Origin: Caecitellus pseudoparvulus
Taxonomy: Eukaryota > Bigyra: Bicosoecida
Assembly (NCBI GenBank): GCA_965644315.1
Contig: CBFFRQ010000054.1
Coordinates: 310,001 to 374,000, forward strand
Length of the DNA: 64,000 bases
Direction: 5' to 3'
Part shown: in pieces, positions 34,101 to 44,344 of the stretch
How the letters are laid out: every line of letters begins with the position of its first letter
How positions within the stretch are numbered: the stretch's first letter is position 1
Translations under genes and position numbers: made by a program
Notes under the pieces: generated by a model
Told to the model about the DNA's origin: nothing
Database searches by the model: none
Seen by the model: the letters and a program-made list of their open reading frames with translations, nothing else

Positions 34101-36133
34101 ACTTCTCCCTGTGAAGCACACGCAGCCAAAGTGGGCGTGCCGGCCATCCTCGCGCGCACGCCCAAAACAAGCCAGCACTCACAGTAGCACTCGTGAAGGC
34201 CCACTTCACGCAGGTCAATGCTGACTTGTCCACGTCGGCGGCGTCCAGTCGTGCGAAAGCGTCCCTCACTCGCTTCCTGTCTCTTTTGGGCAGCCGCCTG
34301 ACAGCTGCCATGAAACGCCACTCGCCATCCTCGGCCATGTATGCCACTGCTCCCTCAAACACTGCATGCCGCAGGGCGGGGAACAAGTAGTTCTTCAGCA
34401 GTTCTGACCAGACTTCCTCCCTCACACCCTCAGGCTTCAGTCGTCGCGTGGTTCGGCCTTCAGACACAAGCCGTGTGGCTTTGGTTCGCGTCCAGCGGTC
34501 GAGGAACTCCAGGAGACGCTCCAGTGCTGCCACATCCTCCACCGACTCCACCAACGCCTTGTATGCCGCATCCAGCACGCCCTTCTGCAGCACTGCCACC
34601 ACTGATTCAACATCCAAGTCCGCCTGCGATGGCGCACGCACACATACGCTCCGTGGCTCTGCCGCAACAATCGGCAAGTCGCATCAACACTCACCCCTCT
34701 ACGTGCAATGGCGCACTTCGCACACGCCACAGCAGCAACGTTGGCGTTCTCAGCACCCAGCTTCTCAAGCACCTCCTCCACACGCTCCCTGTCAACTGCC
34801 GACAGAGGCCTCAGGGCGCGCGGCATGTCCTCCTCACCCTCCGCCGTCATCCTCCCCACAGCGGCCGAGAACTGCTCACGCTGCAGGGCGGGACGCACTT
34901 GGTCCTCCAGCAGCTCTGTCCAGGCACCCTCGCTCACACCCTCAGGTGCCTGTGTCCACCCCTGCTCGATCTTGCCCAGCAACGCCGCAGGCGTCTCCAC
35001 CATGATGCCGGCCATGAGCCCCGCGAGGCGCTCCACCGCAGCCACGTCCTCGGCAGGCCCCACCACGGCAGCATGCAGCGCCTTCAGTACCTCTGGCTGC
35101 ACCAGTGCGACCACTGTGCTCGCCACGCGCAGCTCCTGCGCAGGCAGCCTCGCTGTGTGAGTCAGCCGCGCACACACGGGCATGCTACGCATTGCGACCA
35201 CTCACCGCACGGATGAAAGCCCACTTGGCACTGCTGACGGCAGTCGGATTGGCATTGGCGCCATCCAGTCGGTGGAAGGCTTTCTTCACTTGCTCCTTGT
35301 CGGGGTCGGGCAGTGTGGCCAGGGCGTCCTTGAAGTGGGTCCTCACAAACCCATCCAGGCCTTGCGTGGTCAGATCGCCGCTGCCCGCGTCCGCCCGGCG
35401 AATCAGTACCATGGCAAAGTCACCCACCATCCACTTGCGACTCGCCTCATCAAGATGCTGCAGCCCAAGCTCTTTGAAGGGTGCAGGGCTGCCCAGCACA
35501 GCCAGGAGATCCTCCACACTGTACACCACACAGACCCGCACAACGTCGTACAAGGCGGATCCGGTGATGCTCCCTCCTTCAGATCGACTGTAGCGCAGTA
35601 GCGCCTTCGCCTTGGTTATCACATCTGGTTCCAACAGGACTTGTGAAGTGTCCTCATGCACAGCCTGCGCAGCAGCATTGAGAGGGGACGTGCTGCCACG
35701 CAGCGCTGCCAGTGTGGGCGGTGATGCTCACTGAGGCGTCTTCAATAGCATCTTTGGCCTCTTGGATGGTGTGTACATCCACCCCAACAGAGGAAAGGAC
35801 AGAAAGCAGGTCTCCGTTTGGTGCGAAAACGACGCTCCCAGCATCAGATGCTGCCACACCAGCTGCGCAGTCTTCAGGCGTCTCAGCGGCAGCCATACCC
35901 CACGTGCGGCTTAAACTCCGTGTAAAGTCGAGATTCACGCGCTTGCTGGTCGCGGCTAGTTGCTGAAAGCCAGGGAAAGCCGCTTGACCGGCAGTGGTCG
36001 CTGCGATCTGCGTGCCCCGGTCCTGCGGCGCCGCAGCAGAGCCTTGTCGAGCGCCCCCCTGCAACTGGGGCAGTCTGAAGAGCAAAGGCACAGTGAAATA
36101 CACAAATTCATCGACATAGAAGTACTTCTGCAT
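31109..36133 (-). CDS. Multi-module P-loop NTPase with nuclease-like C-terminus (Crinkler/RHS-like architecture)
   Basis: Five exons on minus: 36133-35732, 35664-35206, 35135-34695, 34623-34183 and 34108-31109. Introns are 67-74 bp, all phase 0, starting GTGAG and ending CAG; total about 1,580 aa. Exons 3 and 4 are each exactly 147 codons and encode homologous helical modules (AEDVAALERL, PEGVxEExWxELL, RERVxxxFxxLD). The end of exon 2 carries a partial module. The last exon encodes a P-loop NTPase: Walker A SGEGTGKTE (residue about 861, nt 33271) and Walker B RLLLVDDAHEL (about 968). Near residue 1350, NFPGVDFLAF followed by VLQVAFVEAT resembles the D...QxxxxE layout of PD-(D/E)XK-type nucleases. 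That architecture matches Crinkler/RHS-type NTPase-nucleases; the assignment is inference, the P-loop is direct. The N-terminal exon is unrecognised and its start (36133) is uncertain. Confidence 0.7.
34680..35345 (-). repeat. Near-identical duplicated block, copy A
   Basis: This covers exon 3, the adjoining intron and the end of exon 2 of the NTPase gene. It is closely similar, introns included, to 38395-39065 in the neighbouring truncated paralogue. Differences cluster at a few sites, for example the ends of the LExLRP and RPAL segments. Identity over non-coding bases points to recent duplication or gene conversion. Confidence 0.75.
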
Positions 36134-37002
36134 TTTTTTTGTCCATGCGCGTCCGTTTGGCGCGTCACGCAGCCATCGTTGGCGTGCTGAACCTGCGCAG
36201 GAGGCACAGAGATTTGAGGATGGCCTGTGGCCTTGGAGACCCTTCCGTGCATTCTATCTCGGACACACAGCTTTATATCGACTATTATCGTCCATACGAA
36301 GACTGCTTTGCGGAGGGAACTTCAATCCCTTGCGCTAGAGCAGCTTCCCTGTTCAGCCAGTCCAAGTGCACTGCACTTCGCAGAGCAGCAAGTGATGGGA
36401 CGAGATTGTAGCAAAGATACTGCGCTTTGTGGTCATGGCACTCCAATGGGTGAAATATAGCTATGCTGTCAAGCTGATGGGGGTAAACAGGTCGCTATGG
36501 CTGCTGCTGGGGCGAGGATTGAGCCACTTAGTTGCCAGATCCACCACGTCACACGCCTCGCCGTGCCAAGCCCGTTCAAATCCCTGGTGAGATACAATGT
36601 GTGCCTGCCAGGCAGTACCCGGTGCCCCATTGGTATAGGCTGCCTTGGAATCTAGCACCATGCCTCAGCCCAGCGTCTGAAGGGCGCCCGCGGTCTATGG
36701 ACTTGAAGCACACACCGAAGCATGCCCCAGACCGTGTCTGCCTTGATTGAGCAGGCAACCACACTGCCGCAGTCCACGACGACCCAACAGGCTTCACGTG
36801 GGGCGCGGGCGAAGGCTGTCAGGTCGGCACAAGGGGAGCTCATGCTTGGGAGACCAGCCAATCTGCCATGGCCAGCAAGCCCAGTGCGGTGAATGTCTTG
36901 AACACTGCATTCGGGGCATGGCGTGGGCCACAAACGCGCATGCGCTGCTCACGCTTCATTGGACTTCGCCCCGTGCTTGGCACAAGCACAGTGCTCGCTG
37001 CC
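36134..37002. other. Intergenic region between tandem module genes
   Basis: 869 bp between the start of the NTPase gene and the stop of its truncated paralogue. Short open frames on both strands are unconvincing. No trace of the NTPase domain was seen, so the paralogue was not simply split by an insertion here. Confidence 0.35.
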
Positions 37003-39529
37003 TCAGATGGTGGCGGGCGCTTGCTGGTCACCCAGCGAAGCCCCCGCTCGTGTCCGCACTACATACTCAAACGCTGGGCGCATGTGAGCCCTCCACAGCT
37101 CCGCGCAGACTTCCTCGCTGATGCTCTCAGGCCTCTTCGTCCACCCTTCCTCCATCTCCCTCATCAGCACCTCAGGCGTCATGGACATACACTTCTCCAT
37201 GAAGTTCAGGTGACGCTTCAATGCAAGCCCATTCTCTTTTTGCTGCACCAGCGCCTTGTACGTCTCCTCCAGCACGGTTGGCTGCAGCAGTGCAAGAAAT
37301 GAGTCCTCCTTTGCTCTGATCTGTGACACGAGAACACACAAGCCAGTCGTGAGCCGGGCTTACACTCCCAGGTTCTTTCACAGGCGTCGAGACATGCAGG
37401 GCACTCACTCCCAGACGAACAAAGGCGCACTTCACACTCAGCACAGCATCCGGGTTCACCTCACTTGGCTCCACCTTTCTCACAGCTTTACTGATGCGTT
37501 CCTGGTCTCCTTCAGACAGCGTCTTCAGATCCTTCTGGAAGTACTCCTCAACATCGGCTACCATGCTTGCCCGCACCCGCCCAAACAATGCACGCCCCAA
37601 GCGGTCGTCCAGCAGCCCTGTCCAGTCTGCATCGCTCACACCGTTTGGCCTCCACACTCGTGCGCTGGGCACATCACCCGAGTGCTCCACCACATTCAAG
37701 CGCATGCATGCTCCCATGAACGACCCGTGGCTCCTCAATGCAGCCACATCATATGGCCGCGCAACTAGCAATTTGTACGACTCATTCAGCATACTTGGCT
37801 GCAGCATGACTTCCACAGAGTCCGCCACTGCATCGTCCTGCATCGCGAACACAGCGACAATCTGAGCCAGCCTCGCACACGCAAAACCAAGTCAAGCCAG
37901 CACTCACCGACATGCAAACGAAAGCCTCCTTCGCACTGACCACAGCAGCCTTGTCCACGTCGGCACCGTCCAGGTTTGCGAAGGCGTCTCTCACTCGCTC
38001 CCTGTCTCCTTCGGGTAGAGAGGCCAGGACTGGTTCAAAGCACCGCTCCCCTTTCTCCTTCAGGCGCGCCACAGCCGTCCCAAACACAGCACACTTCAGG
38101 GCGGGGCGAAGATGATCCTCCAGCAACTCTGACCAGACTTCCTCGCCCACACCCTCAGGCTTCATGCGCTTTGTAGTCAGGCCCTTAGACTCTAGCCGGG
38201 TCAAGCTAACATACATGCAGTGCTCCAGGAACTCCCGGAGACGCTCCAGTCCTGCAACATCCTCCGCCGACCCCACCAACGCCTCATACGATGCCCCAAG
38301 CATGCCTGGCTGCAGCACCGCGACTGTTGACTCAACTATCAAACACACCTGCGAAGGCGCACGCTCGCCCAATGGCCCAGCCACGATCACGGCAAGTCGC
38401 GTCAACACTCACCCCTCTACGTGCAATGGCGCACTTCGCACACGCCACAGCAGCAACGCTGGCATCTTCATCGTCCAGCTTCTCAAGCACCTCCTCCACA
38501 CGCTCCCTGTCAACTGCCGACAGATGCTTCAGGGCGCGCGGCATGTCCTCCTCACCCTCCGCCGTCATCCTCCCCACAGCGGCCGAGAACTGCTCACGCT
38601 GCAGGGCGGGACGCAGGCACGTCGCCAGCGGCTCTGTCCAGGCACCCTCCCTCACACCCTCAGGTGCCTGTGTCCACCCCTGCTCGATCTTGCCCAGCAA
38701 CGCCGCAGGCGTCTCCACCATGATGCCGGCCATGAGCCCCGCGAGGCGCTCCACCGCAGCCACGTCCTCGGCAGGCCCCACCACGGCAGCATGCAGCGCC
38801 TTCAGTACCTCTGGCTGCACCAGTGCGACCACTGTGCTCGCCACGCGCAGCTCCTGCGCAGGCAGCCTTGCTGTGTGTGCCAGCCGCGCACACACGCAGT
38901 TCACGCATTGCGACCACTCACCGCGCGTATGAAAGCCCACTTGGCACTGCTGACAGCAGTCGGATTGGCATCGGCGCCATCCAGTCGGTGGAAGGCCTCC
39001 TCCACTTGCTTCTTGTCGGGGTCGGGCAGTGTGGCCAGCGCTTCTTTGAAGTGGCTCTCAAGGTCCAGCACTTGCGTCATGTCCAAGCAGTGACTCTGCG
39101 CACCAGCATTGAAGGGGAAGGGTGCACCCACACAGCATTATCAATGTGCGTGGCGGTGCTCACTGGAGCGTCTTCGACGACAGCAGTAGCCTGTTGCATA
39201 GTGTGCGCATCCACCCCAGCAGAGGCAAGGTGGGCGGGCAGCGCGAAGACAGAGCTCTCGTGCTGAAACGCCAGCGCGCGCTTCCAATCCACACTGTCAA
39301 TCTCGTGCTGGCTTGCCCGTGGGGAGAGCGTGCTGGGCCCTCCACCTGGGCTGAGCGGTGAGGGCGAACGTAGGGAAGGAAACCCATGTGCATACCCCTC
39401 CTTCAGGTGCTGCTGCGTTGGCGTCGTGCACGATGCAGAAGTAAAGGCTTGGCGTGCAATTTCCGCTACCCCCATCGGAGGAATTGGGCGCTGGGCACGC
39501 AACGCAGCTTGCAAGGCTACAGTCAGCAT
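37003..39529 (-). CDS. Truncated paralogue of the modular NTPase gene, modules only
   Basis: Six exons on minus: 39529-39164, 39095-38922, 38853-38413, 38348-37908, 37837-37409 and 37320-37003. Introns are 60-90 bp, GTGAG...CAG, all phase 0; total about 722 aa. Exon 1 shares a GVDAHTMQQATAVVEDAP tail with GVDVHTIQEAKDAIEDAS of the upstream-strand paralogue. Exon 2 is shorter than its counterpart. Exons 3-5 encode modules of 147, 147 and 143 codons. Exon 6 starts a further module but diverges after FEYVVRTRAG and stops at 37003. No P-loop or nuclease region follows. It may be a stand-alone module protein or a decaying copy; all frames and splice sites are intact. Exon 1 start is tentative. Confidence 0.6.
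38395..39065 (-). repeat. Near-identical duplicated block, copy B
   Basis: Partner of 34680-35345, in the same orientation about 3.7 kb away. It covers the first complete module exon, its upstream intron and most of the short exon 2. Confidence 0.75.
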
Positions 39530-40810
39530 TGTAAGCGGTACTTGTATGATCGGGAAACGTAGCAGCCAAAGTAGGGCAAGGCCCTTTTGGGTGGTGGGGC
39601 TGCATTAGGTTTTGAAGCAGGGATCGTCAGGGTGTCCGGCTCCGCACCCCCCGGGTGTGCGGCTGAAGGGGGCCTTCGGCCCTTCCAGCCGGACACCCGG
39701 GCGTCCGGGACCTGGCCTTCGGCCAGTTCTTGTACCCCCCCTCAAAGACCTCAATAAACGATACCCTGTACTCCATAGCATCGCTTCATGGGTAGAATGT
39801 ATCTTTTTGTGTCTCCCCTGTGAATCTTTGCGCCTCCAAATGCGCTTCAAGTGAGATCTCGGATCCTTAGCAGAGCACGCAAGCAACTTTATGGTCTTCA
39901 TTTGACTATTTACATAGATATTGCTGTAGCTTTGCATCTGGGCAGGCAATCTTGTCCTAATCAACACGGTACCAAGCCCCAAATAGTGCAAAATGTGTGC
40001 GATACTGCTTGTACGGCACTGTTTCGGTTGGCGTGGTGATCTGTGGTCTGTGTGGTGTCGCTTGCCTAGATGCCCAGATCTCCGCGTGGACAATCCTGTA
40101 CAAGGAGCGAAAGCTATGAGGGGTGAAAATAGGTTGCAGACACCCTTTGTGGTGAACCACTGCCCAAATCGCGCAAAAGGGAAGTAGTATCACGCAGGAG
40201 GGGCGCCTTCATGGACGCCAGGCATCCGCCCGCCCGGTCCATCCTTGAAACTTGCCTCCGCAGGCAGTGACTTGGGCCCGAAAGAAAGCCCGTCAAGAAC
40301 AGTGCCTCAAACTTGCCTCTGCATTGGAAAGCTCACTTCAACACCCGATCAGCTTCCCCACACGTCAAGAAGCGGCCCCTGCTTCCCTCCAGCGGACCAC
40401 AGCGGCTGCTTGGGACCGCTTGGAGGCGCTCCTCCCGCTCGTACCCTTTTCTTGTCACCAACAGCCCGGCGCAAAGGAGCAGCTGAAGCCCCAACAAGTG
40501 ATCATGCACGCGCAGCAGGAGCAACTCGAGAGAAAACAAGCTTCACAGCTAGCCCATCCTGGCTGTTGCCGAGTGTCTGGCCCTGCTCCTGACGCCCAGG
40601 GTCGACTGAAGAGTTGCACACTTTGAAGCGTGGGTTCAGCCAGTCCTTGATATGCCGAGCAACAAACTACTGATTGGAAAGCAGCAGGGGTTGGCTGCCA
40701 AGCAGTTGTGTGTGCCCTGGTCCTCTTACCACTGGCACACCAGTCGGTCAACACGGAGAAGAAGGGCGCAGCGCCTGCACTTGTGACCGGTGTTGAGAAC
40801 ACTACCTGAG
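39530..40810. other. Gene-poor region with possible exon remnant
   Basis: This holds a hairpin-rich element (39631-39726), a comparatively AT-rich stretch (39750-40200), and one frame, plus 40252-40626, with protein-like Lys/Gln-rich content (TWARKKARQEQCLKLASALE) that begins right after a CCTCCGCAG acceptor-like site. No start or partner exon was found for it. Confidence 0.3.
39631..39726. repeat. Foldback element, hairpin-rich
   Basis: Perfect 11-bp arms GGTGTCCGGCT (39631-39641) and AGCCGGACACC (39687-39697) enclose a second hairpin, GAAGGGGGCCTTCGGCCCTTC (39665-39685). A third, CTGGCCTTCGGCCAG, follows at 39712-39726. The outer arm shares GTCAGGGTGTCCGG with the element at 41665. Confidence 0.65.
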
Positions 40811-41446
40811 CTACACGAGAATGGGGGGGCCAAACAGCTGTCTCCCTCTCCACCATGCTTCCAGATCCTTGCAGGGTGCGGCTTGCTTTTTGCCGTGGCT
40901 GCGGAGCTCATTGCGAGCAAGCTGTCGTTGACTCGCACAGAACGCAATAAAGTCACGCCACTCATCCTCGAATTGGAAAGCAGTCCCTGCGTTGTTGTCC
41001 ACCAGGTGCAGCAGCTCTGTTTCACCGTTAATCTGCCCTCAGCAAAGGATCATGACCAAACCACGGACTACAGCAGACTCGGGGAGCTCTCCAGGCTCTG
41101 CGTGCGTGCAGTACTTGGGGATTGACTTGTTGAAGTGTGCCAACCGATGACCAGCGTCTGGCAGAGGACGTAGCAGGCCCATGAGGTTCCACCTGGCGGC
41201 GATGACTACGCCCCACTCCTTGAGCCTCATCCAGCCCCAATCCGCAGCCTGGAGGCACAGCGCAGCGACGGTGGCTTGAGCGCGCTGTAGAGAAGGCATG
41301 TCCCCTCTCCCAGGATCCGGGGCACACTGAAGTCTCTCACCAATGTCAGTGAGGCGCACTGCTCTGCTGCACGCCCTCTGCCATGATGATGCAGGGACAG
41401 CAGTGAAACGTGACCGAAACTCCCAATCATTGCACCTCCGTTGCAC
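40811..41446 (-). pseudogene. Broken ORF remnant, unrecognised
   Basis: One minus frame runs from 41446 to 40811 with protein-like content on both sides of a TGA at 41039-41041: upstream ADWGWMRLKEWGVVIAARWN and HRLAHFNKSIPKY, downstream GETELLHLVDNNAGTAFQFE and DEWRDFIAFCASQRQL. The continuity of style across the stop suggests a decayed gene, or an unrecognised small intron. I do not recognise the family. Its position among repeats suggests a transposon-derived origin, but nothing proves it. Confidence 0.35.
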
Positions 41447-41664
41447 ACGAATCTGGTCTTGCTCAGGAACCTAGAGGCGTATATATCAAGCCCCTGAAAC
41501 CAAATCATTGATGTGATTTGGTGCATTGATGGCAAAGTGGCACTTGAACCTGCTTGGGAACCAGGGCTGGCAAGCAGGCGGAGGAGGATGAGCGTCTCCC
41601 AGCGCCTTGCACACGGGCGGCGAAGGGGGGGGGTCCACAAGGGGGGCACCCCCCCCCAAGGTTG

Positions 41665-41716
41665 GGGTGTCCGGCATCTTAGCAAAAAAGGTGCGGAAAT
41701 AGCTTCCCGGACACCC
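41665..41716. repeat. Foldback element related to 39631
   Basis: Perfect 10-bp inverted arms GGGTGTCCGG (41665-41674) and CCGGACACCC (41707-41716) surround a 32-bp centre. The right arm continues as CCGGACACCCTGAC, the reverse complement of the outer sequence of the element at 39631. It lies 20 bp before the dispersed repeat at 41736. Confidence 0.6.
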
Positions 41717-41735
41717 TGACAACCCCTGGTGTCGC

Positions 41736-41791
41736 AGCGGTGTGGCTGGTCCACGCAGGCGAGGGGCGTTGGTGGATCGTCCCAGGGGGGG
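41736..41791 (+). repeat. Dispersed 56-bp repeat, copy 2
   Basis: 89% identical (50/56) to 22573-22628 in the same orientation. Here it lies directly beside a foldback element, suggesting both belong to one mobile unit. It is about 210 bp upstream of the first ankyrin-family gene. Confidence 0.7.
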
Positions 41792-41999
41792 TGCAAATAC
41801 CGCGGCGTGCGCAAGCAACAGTGCAGGCCGGGCAGGCGTGACACTGCCTTGACAGCGGTAAAATCAACCCCATATCTTAAACCTGCACTGGACACCACAA
41901 TGCAGGTGCTCTTGTGACCCTGCCTTGTGCCGCTTGTGCCGACGTGCAGGCGAGTTGGCTTGTGAGGGTGGCAAGTGCGGAAGCTGCATCCACCACGCC

Positions 42000-43793
42000 A
42001 TGGCTGATGGCAGCGACAGCCAGTCAGTGGTGGCGAGATGGAGGGCTGCATGCGATAGTGAGCAGGTAGATGAGCTGATTAGCATGCTGGAGGGGTGTTA
42101 TGGTGGCGTTGGGCCGGAGCTGGGAGGCTTGTCAAGTGTCGACGCAACTGGTGGCTTCGTGGTTGCTTGCAAGACGGGGCACGTTGGGCTGCTACGTGGG
42201 CTGTTGGCACTGACCGGAGATCACGCGGTGGATGTACACGCTGGGCCCGAGGGTAGGCCTGATTATTGCTTTCAACTTGCCTGCATGAATGGACACGTGA
42301 AAGTGGTTCGCGAGCTCCTGGCTCTAGCCGGGCCTCGTGAAGTAGACGTGCATGCTGGGCATGTAGGGCGCGAGGGCGATACTGAGTATGCCTTCAGGTT
42401 TGCTTGTCAGAACGGGCATGTGGATGTGGTGCGCGAGCTGTTGGCGCTGAGAGGGCATCGACAAGTGGATGTTCATGCTGGGTCTGAGGGCATCCCTGAG
42501 TATGGCTTCCGTCTTGCCTGTCAGCATGGGCACATTCACGTGGTGCGGGAGCTGCTGGCACTGAGTGGCGCTCGGGAAGTGGACGTACATGTTGGGCCTG
42601 AGGGGCAACCCGAGTATGCGTTCCGGCTTGCCTGTATGCATGGTAGGTTGGATGTGGTGCGCGAGCTCCTGGCGTTGACGCGTGATCGGGCTGTGGATGT
42701 ACATGCTGGTTCTCAGGGTGTTCCTGAGGGTGGCTTCCGAATAGCCTGTGCGAAAGGTCACATCGATGTGGTGCGTGAGCTGCTGGCGCTGACTGGCGCT
42801 CGAGAAGTGGATGTGCATGCTGGGCGTGAGGGCGAGCCTGAGCAAGGCTTCGGACTTGCCTGTGCGAGGGGGCACTTGGATGTAGTGCGCGAGCTGTTGG
42901 CGCTGAGCGGGCATCGTGAGGTGGATGTGCATGCTGGAGCTGGGGGCGTGCCTGAGGCTGGCTTCTGGCTTGCCTGTGAGAATGGTAACTTGGATGTAGT
43001 GCGCGAGTTGCTGTCGTTGAGTGGGCAACGCGAAGTGGACGTGCATGCTGCGCCTGAGGAAGGATCTGATTATGGCTTCTGGCTCGCCTGTGAGAATGGA
43101 CATGTCGATGTGGTGCGTGAGCTGTTGGCGCTGACCGGGCATCGCGCCGTTGACGTGCACGCTCGCCAGGAGGCTTGCCTCCAGGCTGCTTGTGCGACTG
43201 GGCGCCTTGAGGTTGTGCGGGAGCTGTTGGCTCTTACGGGTGACCGTGAGGTGGATGTGCATGCTGGACCTGATGGCAATCCTGAAGGTGGCTTCCGAGT
43301 TGCCTGTCAGGAAGGGCACATTGATGTTGTGAGGGAGCTGTTGGCTTTGAGCGGACACCGCGAGGTGGACGTGCGTGCTGGGGCTGAGGGTGGACCTGAG
43401 CATGGCTTTCGGTTGGCCTGTGATAAAGGGCATTTGGATGTGGTGCTTGAGCTGCTGGCGTTGAGCGGGCGCCGTGAGGTGGATGTGCATGCGGGGGACC
43501 TGTATGGGGCTGAGTCTGGCTTCTTTCGAGCTTGCCAACACGGAAATGCCGATGTGGTGCGAGAGCTGCTAGGCCTCACCGGCCACCGAGCCATTCCCCT
43601 CGAAGCACGCCTTGCCGCAGGAGAGACAGCTGTGCAGCCGGGCAGGGATGCTGTGTGGGCTGGCACCAACAATCGACGGGGTCGCAAGGCTGTGGTGCTG
43701 CTGCGGAGCGCAAGGAGAGCAGGGAAGCGCCAGCGACCACCACCTGGCTCAGCGTTGGTGTCTCCAGCAGGGAAGACTGCACGCTCTGAGTGA
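42000..43793 (+). CDS. Ankyrin-like repeat protein, family member 1
   Basis: Single exon, 597 aa, from the family start MADGS at 42000. An N-terminal cap (about 60 residues, SVVARWRAAC...LISMLEG) is followed by about 13 ankyrin-like units of near 38 residues with the core ACxNGHxDVVRELLALxGxREVDVHAG. One unit is shortened (VHARQEACLQAACATGRLEVV). The family C-terminal module follows (IPLEARLxAGExAVQ...TNNRRGRKAVVLLR). The family's usual stop is absent, so the protein reads about 29 residues further into what is 3' flank in its relatives (SALVSPAGKTARSE). The open frame upstream of 42000 is not conserved in phase among copies, so the ATG at 42000 is preferred. Ankyrin repeats bind proteins; no partner can be inferred. 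Confidence 0.85.
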   Translation: MADGSDSQSVVARWRAACDSEQVDELISMLEGCYGGVGPELGGLSSVDATGGFVVACKTGHVGLLRGLLALTGDHAVDVHAGPEGRPDYCFQLACMNGHVKVVRELLALAGPREVDVHAGHVGREGDTEYAFRFACQNGHVDVVRELLALRGHRQVDVHAGSEGIPEYGFRLACQHGHIHVVRELLALSGAREVDVHVGPEGQPEYAFRLACMHGRLDVVRELLALTRDRAVDVHAGSQGVPEGGFRIACAKGHIDVVRELLALTGAREVDVHAGREGEPEQGFGLACARGHLDVVRELLALSGHREVDVHAGAGGVPEAGFWLACENGNLDVVRELLSLSGQREVDVHAAPEEGSDYGFWLACENGHVDVVRELLALTGHRAVDVHARQEACLQAACATGRLEVVRELLALTGDREVDVHAGPDGNPEGGFRVACQEGHIDVVRELLALSGHREVDVRAGAEGGPEHGFRLACDKGHLDVVLELLALSGRREVDVHAGDLYGAESGFFRACQHGNADVVRELLGLTGHRAIPLEARLAAGETAVQPGRDAVWAGTNNRRGRKAVVLLRSARRAGKRQRPPPGSALVSPAGKTARSE

Positions 43794-43931
43794 GGGGCGG
43801 AGCAGGTTCGTACTTCATGCTGCACCGTGCCGGTTTTCACCACCATGGTATGCTTGGGGATGATCAATGTGTTCCTGCAGCTGAGACGTGCATGGGGTTT
43901 GGAGGTGGCACTTGAGCGCCAGCCCTGGGAA

Positions 43932-44235
43932 GGGGCATGTTGGATTGCTGCGTGGGCTGTTGGTGTTGGAGGGCGAGCTTTTTGTGAACATACATGCGAA
44001 CGATAAGAGTGGGCCTGAGTATGCCTTCCGACTTCCCTGCCAGAACGGACACATGGACGTGGTGCGGGAGCTACTGGCACTGACAGGACCTCGTGCTATC
44101 GCCCGCCAGGCGCAGACCAAGGGCGGAGAAATAGTTGTACAGGCGGCCAAGGATGCCGTCTGGCTCGGCACTAGCACGCGGCAGGGTCGCGCGGCCATGC
44201 TGCTGCTACGGGCCGCTAAGAGATCGCGTTCATGA
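43932..44235 (+). pseudogene. 5'-truncated ankyrin-family copy (member 2)
   Basis: Family similarity begins abruptly at GHVGLLRGLL (about 43932), lacking the MAD start and cap. One full repeat and the complete C-terminal module follow (EIVVQAAKDAVWLGTSTRQG ... MLLLRAAKRSRS, stop 44235). An ATG at 43888 would add unrelated residues. It is probably a deletion remnant. Confidence 0.75.
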
Positions 44236-44344
44236 GACTGCTCATGCCCAAGACAGCTGGGAGGACTTGCATTTGCTGTGGGTGCAGGGACAACGGGACG
44301 CTCGAGGCAGGTCAGCCTACCTAAGGAGGTAAGTGTGTTGACGC

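Noticed and set aside
31109-34321. Single 1,070-codon ORF as the entire NTPase gene
   Set aside because: Its first 71 codons translate an intron and the end of the preceding module exon. The spliced model joins four more exons in phase and fits the paralogue.
41925-41999. Upstream extension of ankyrin proteins (CxGxCxHHA before MAD)
   Set aside because: The sequence is conserved as DNA, but members 3 and 5 have it in another frame, so it is better explained as 5' UTR.
42324-43541. 405-codon minus-strand ORF opposite ankyrin member 1, and a similar 482-codon plus ORF at 52260-53708 opposite member 5
   Set aside because: Both arise because the 114-bp repeat keeps the antisense frame free of stops. 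The sense frames have the start, cap and C-terminal module; the antisense products are repeated low-information peptides.
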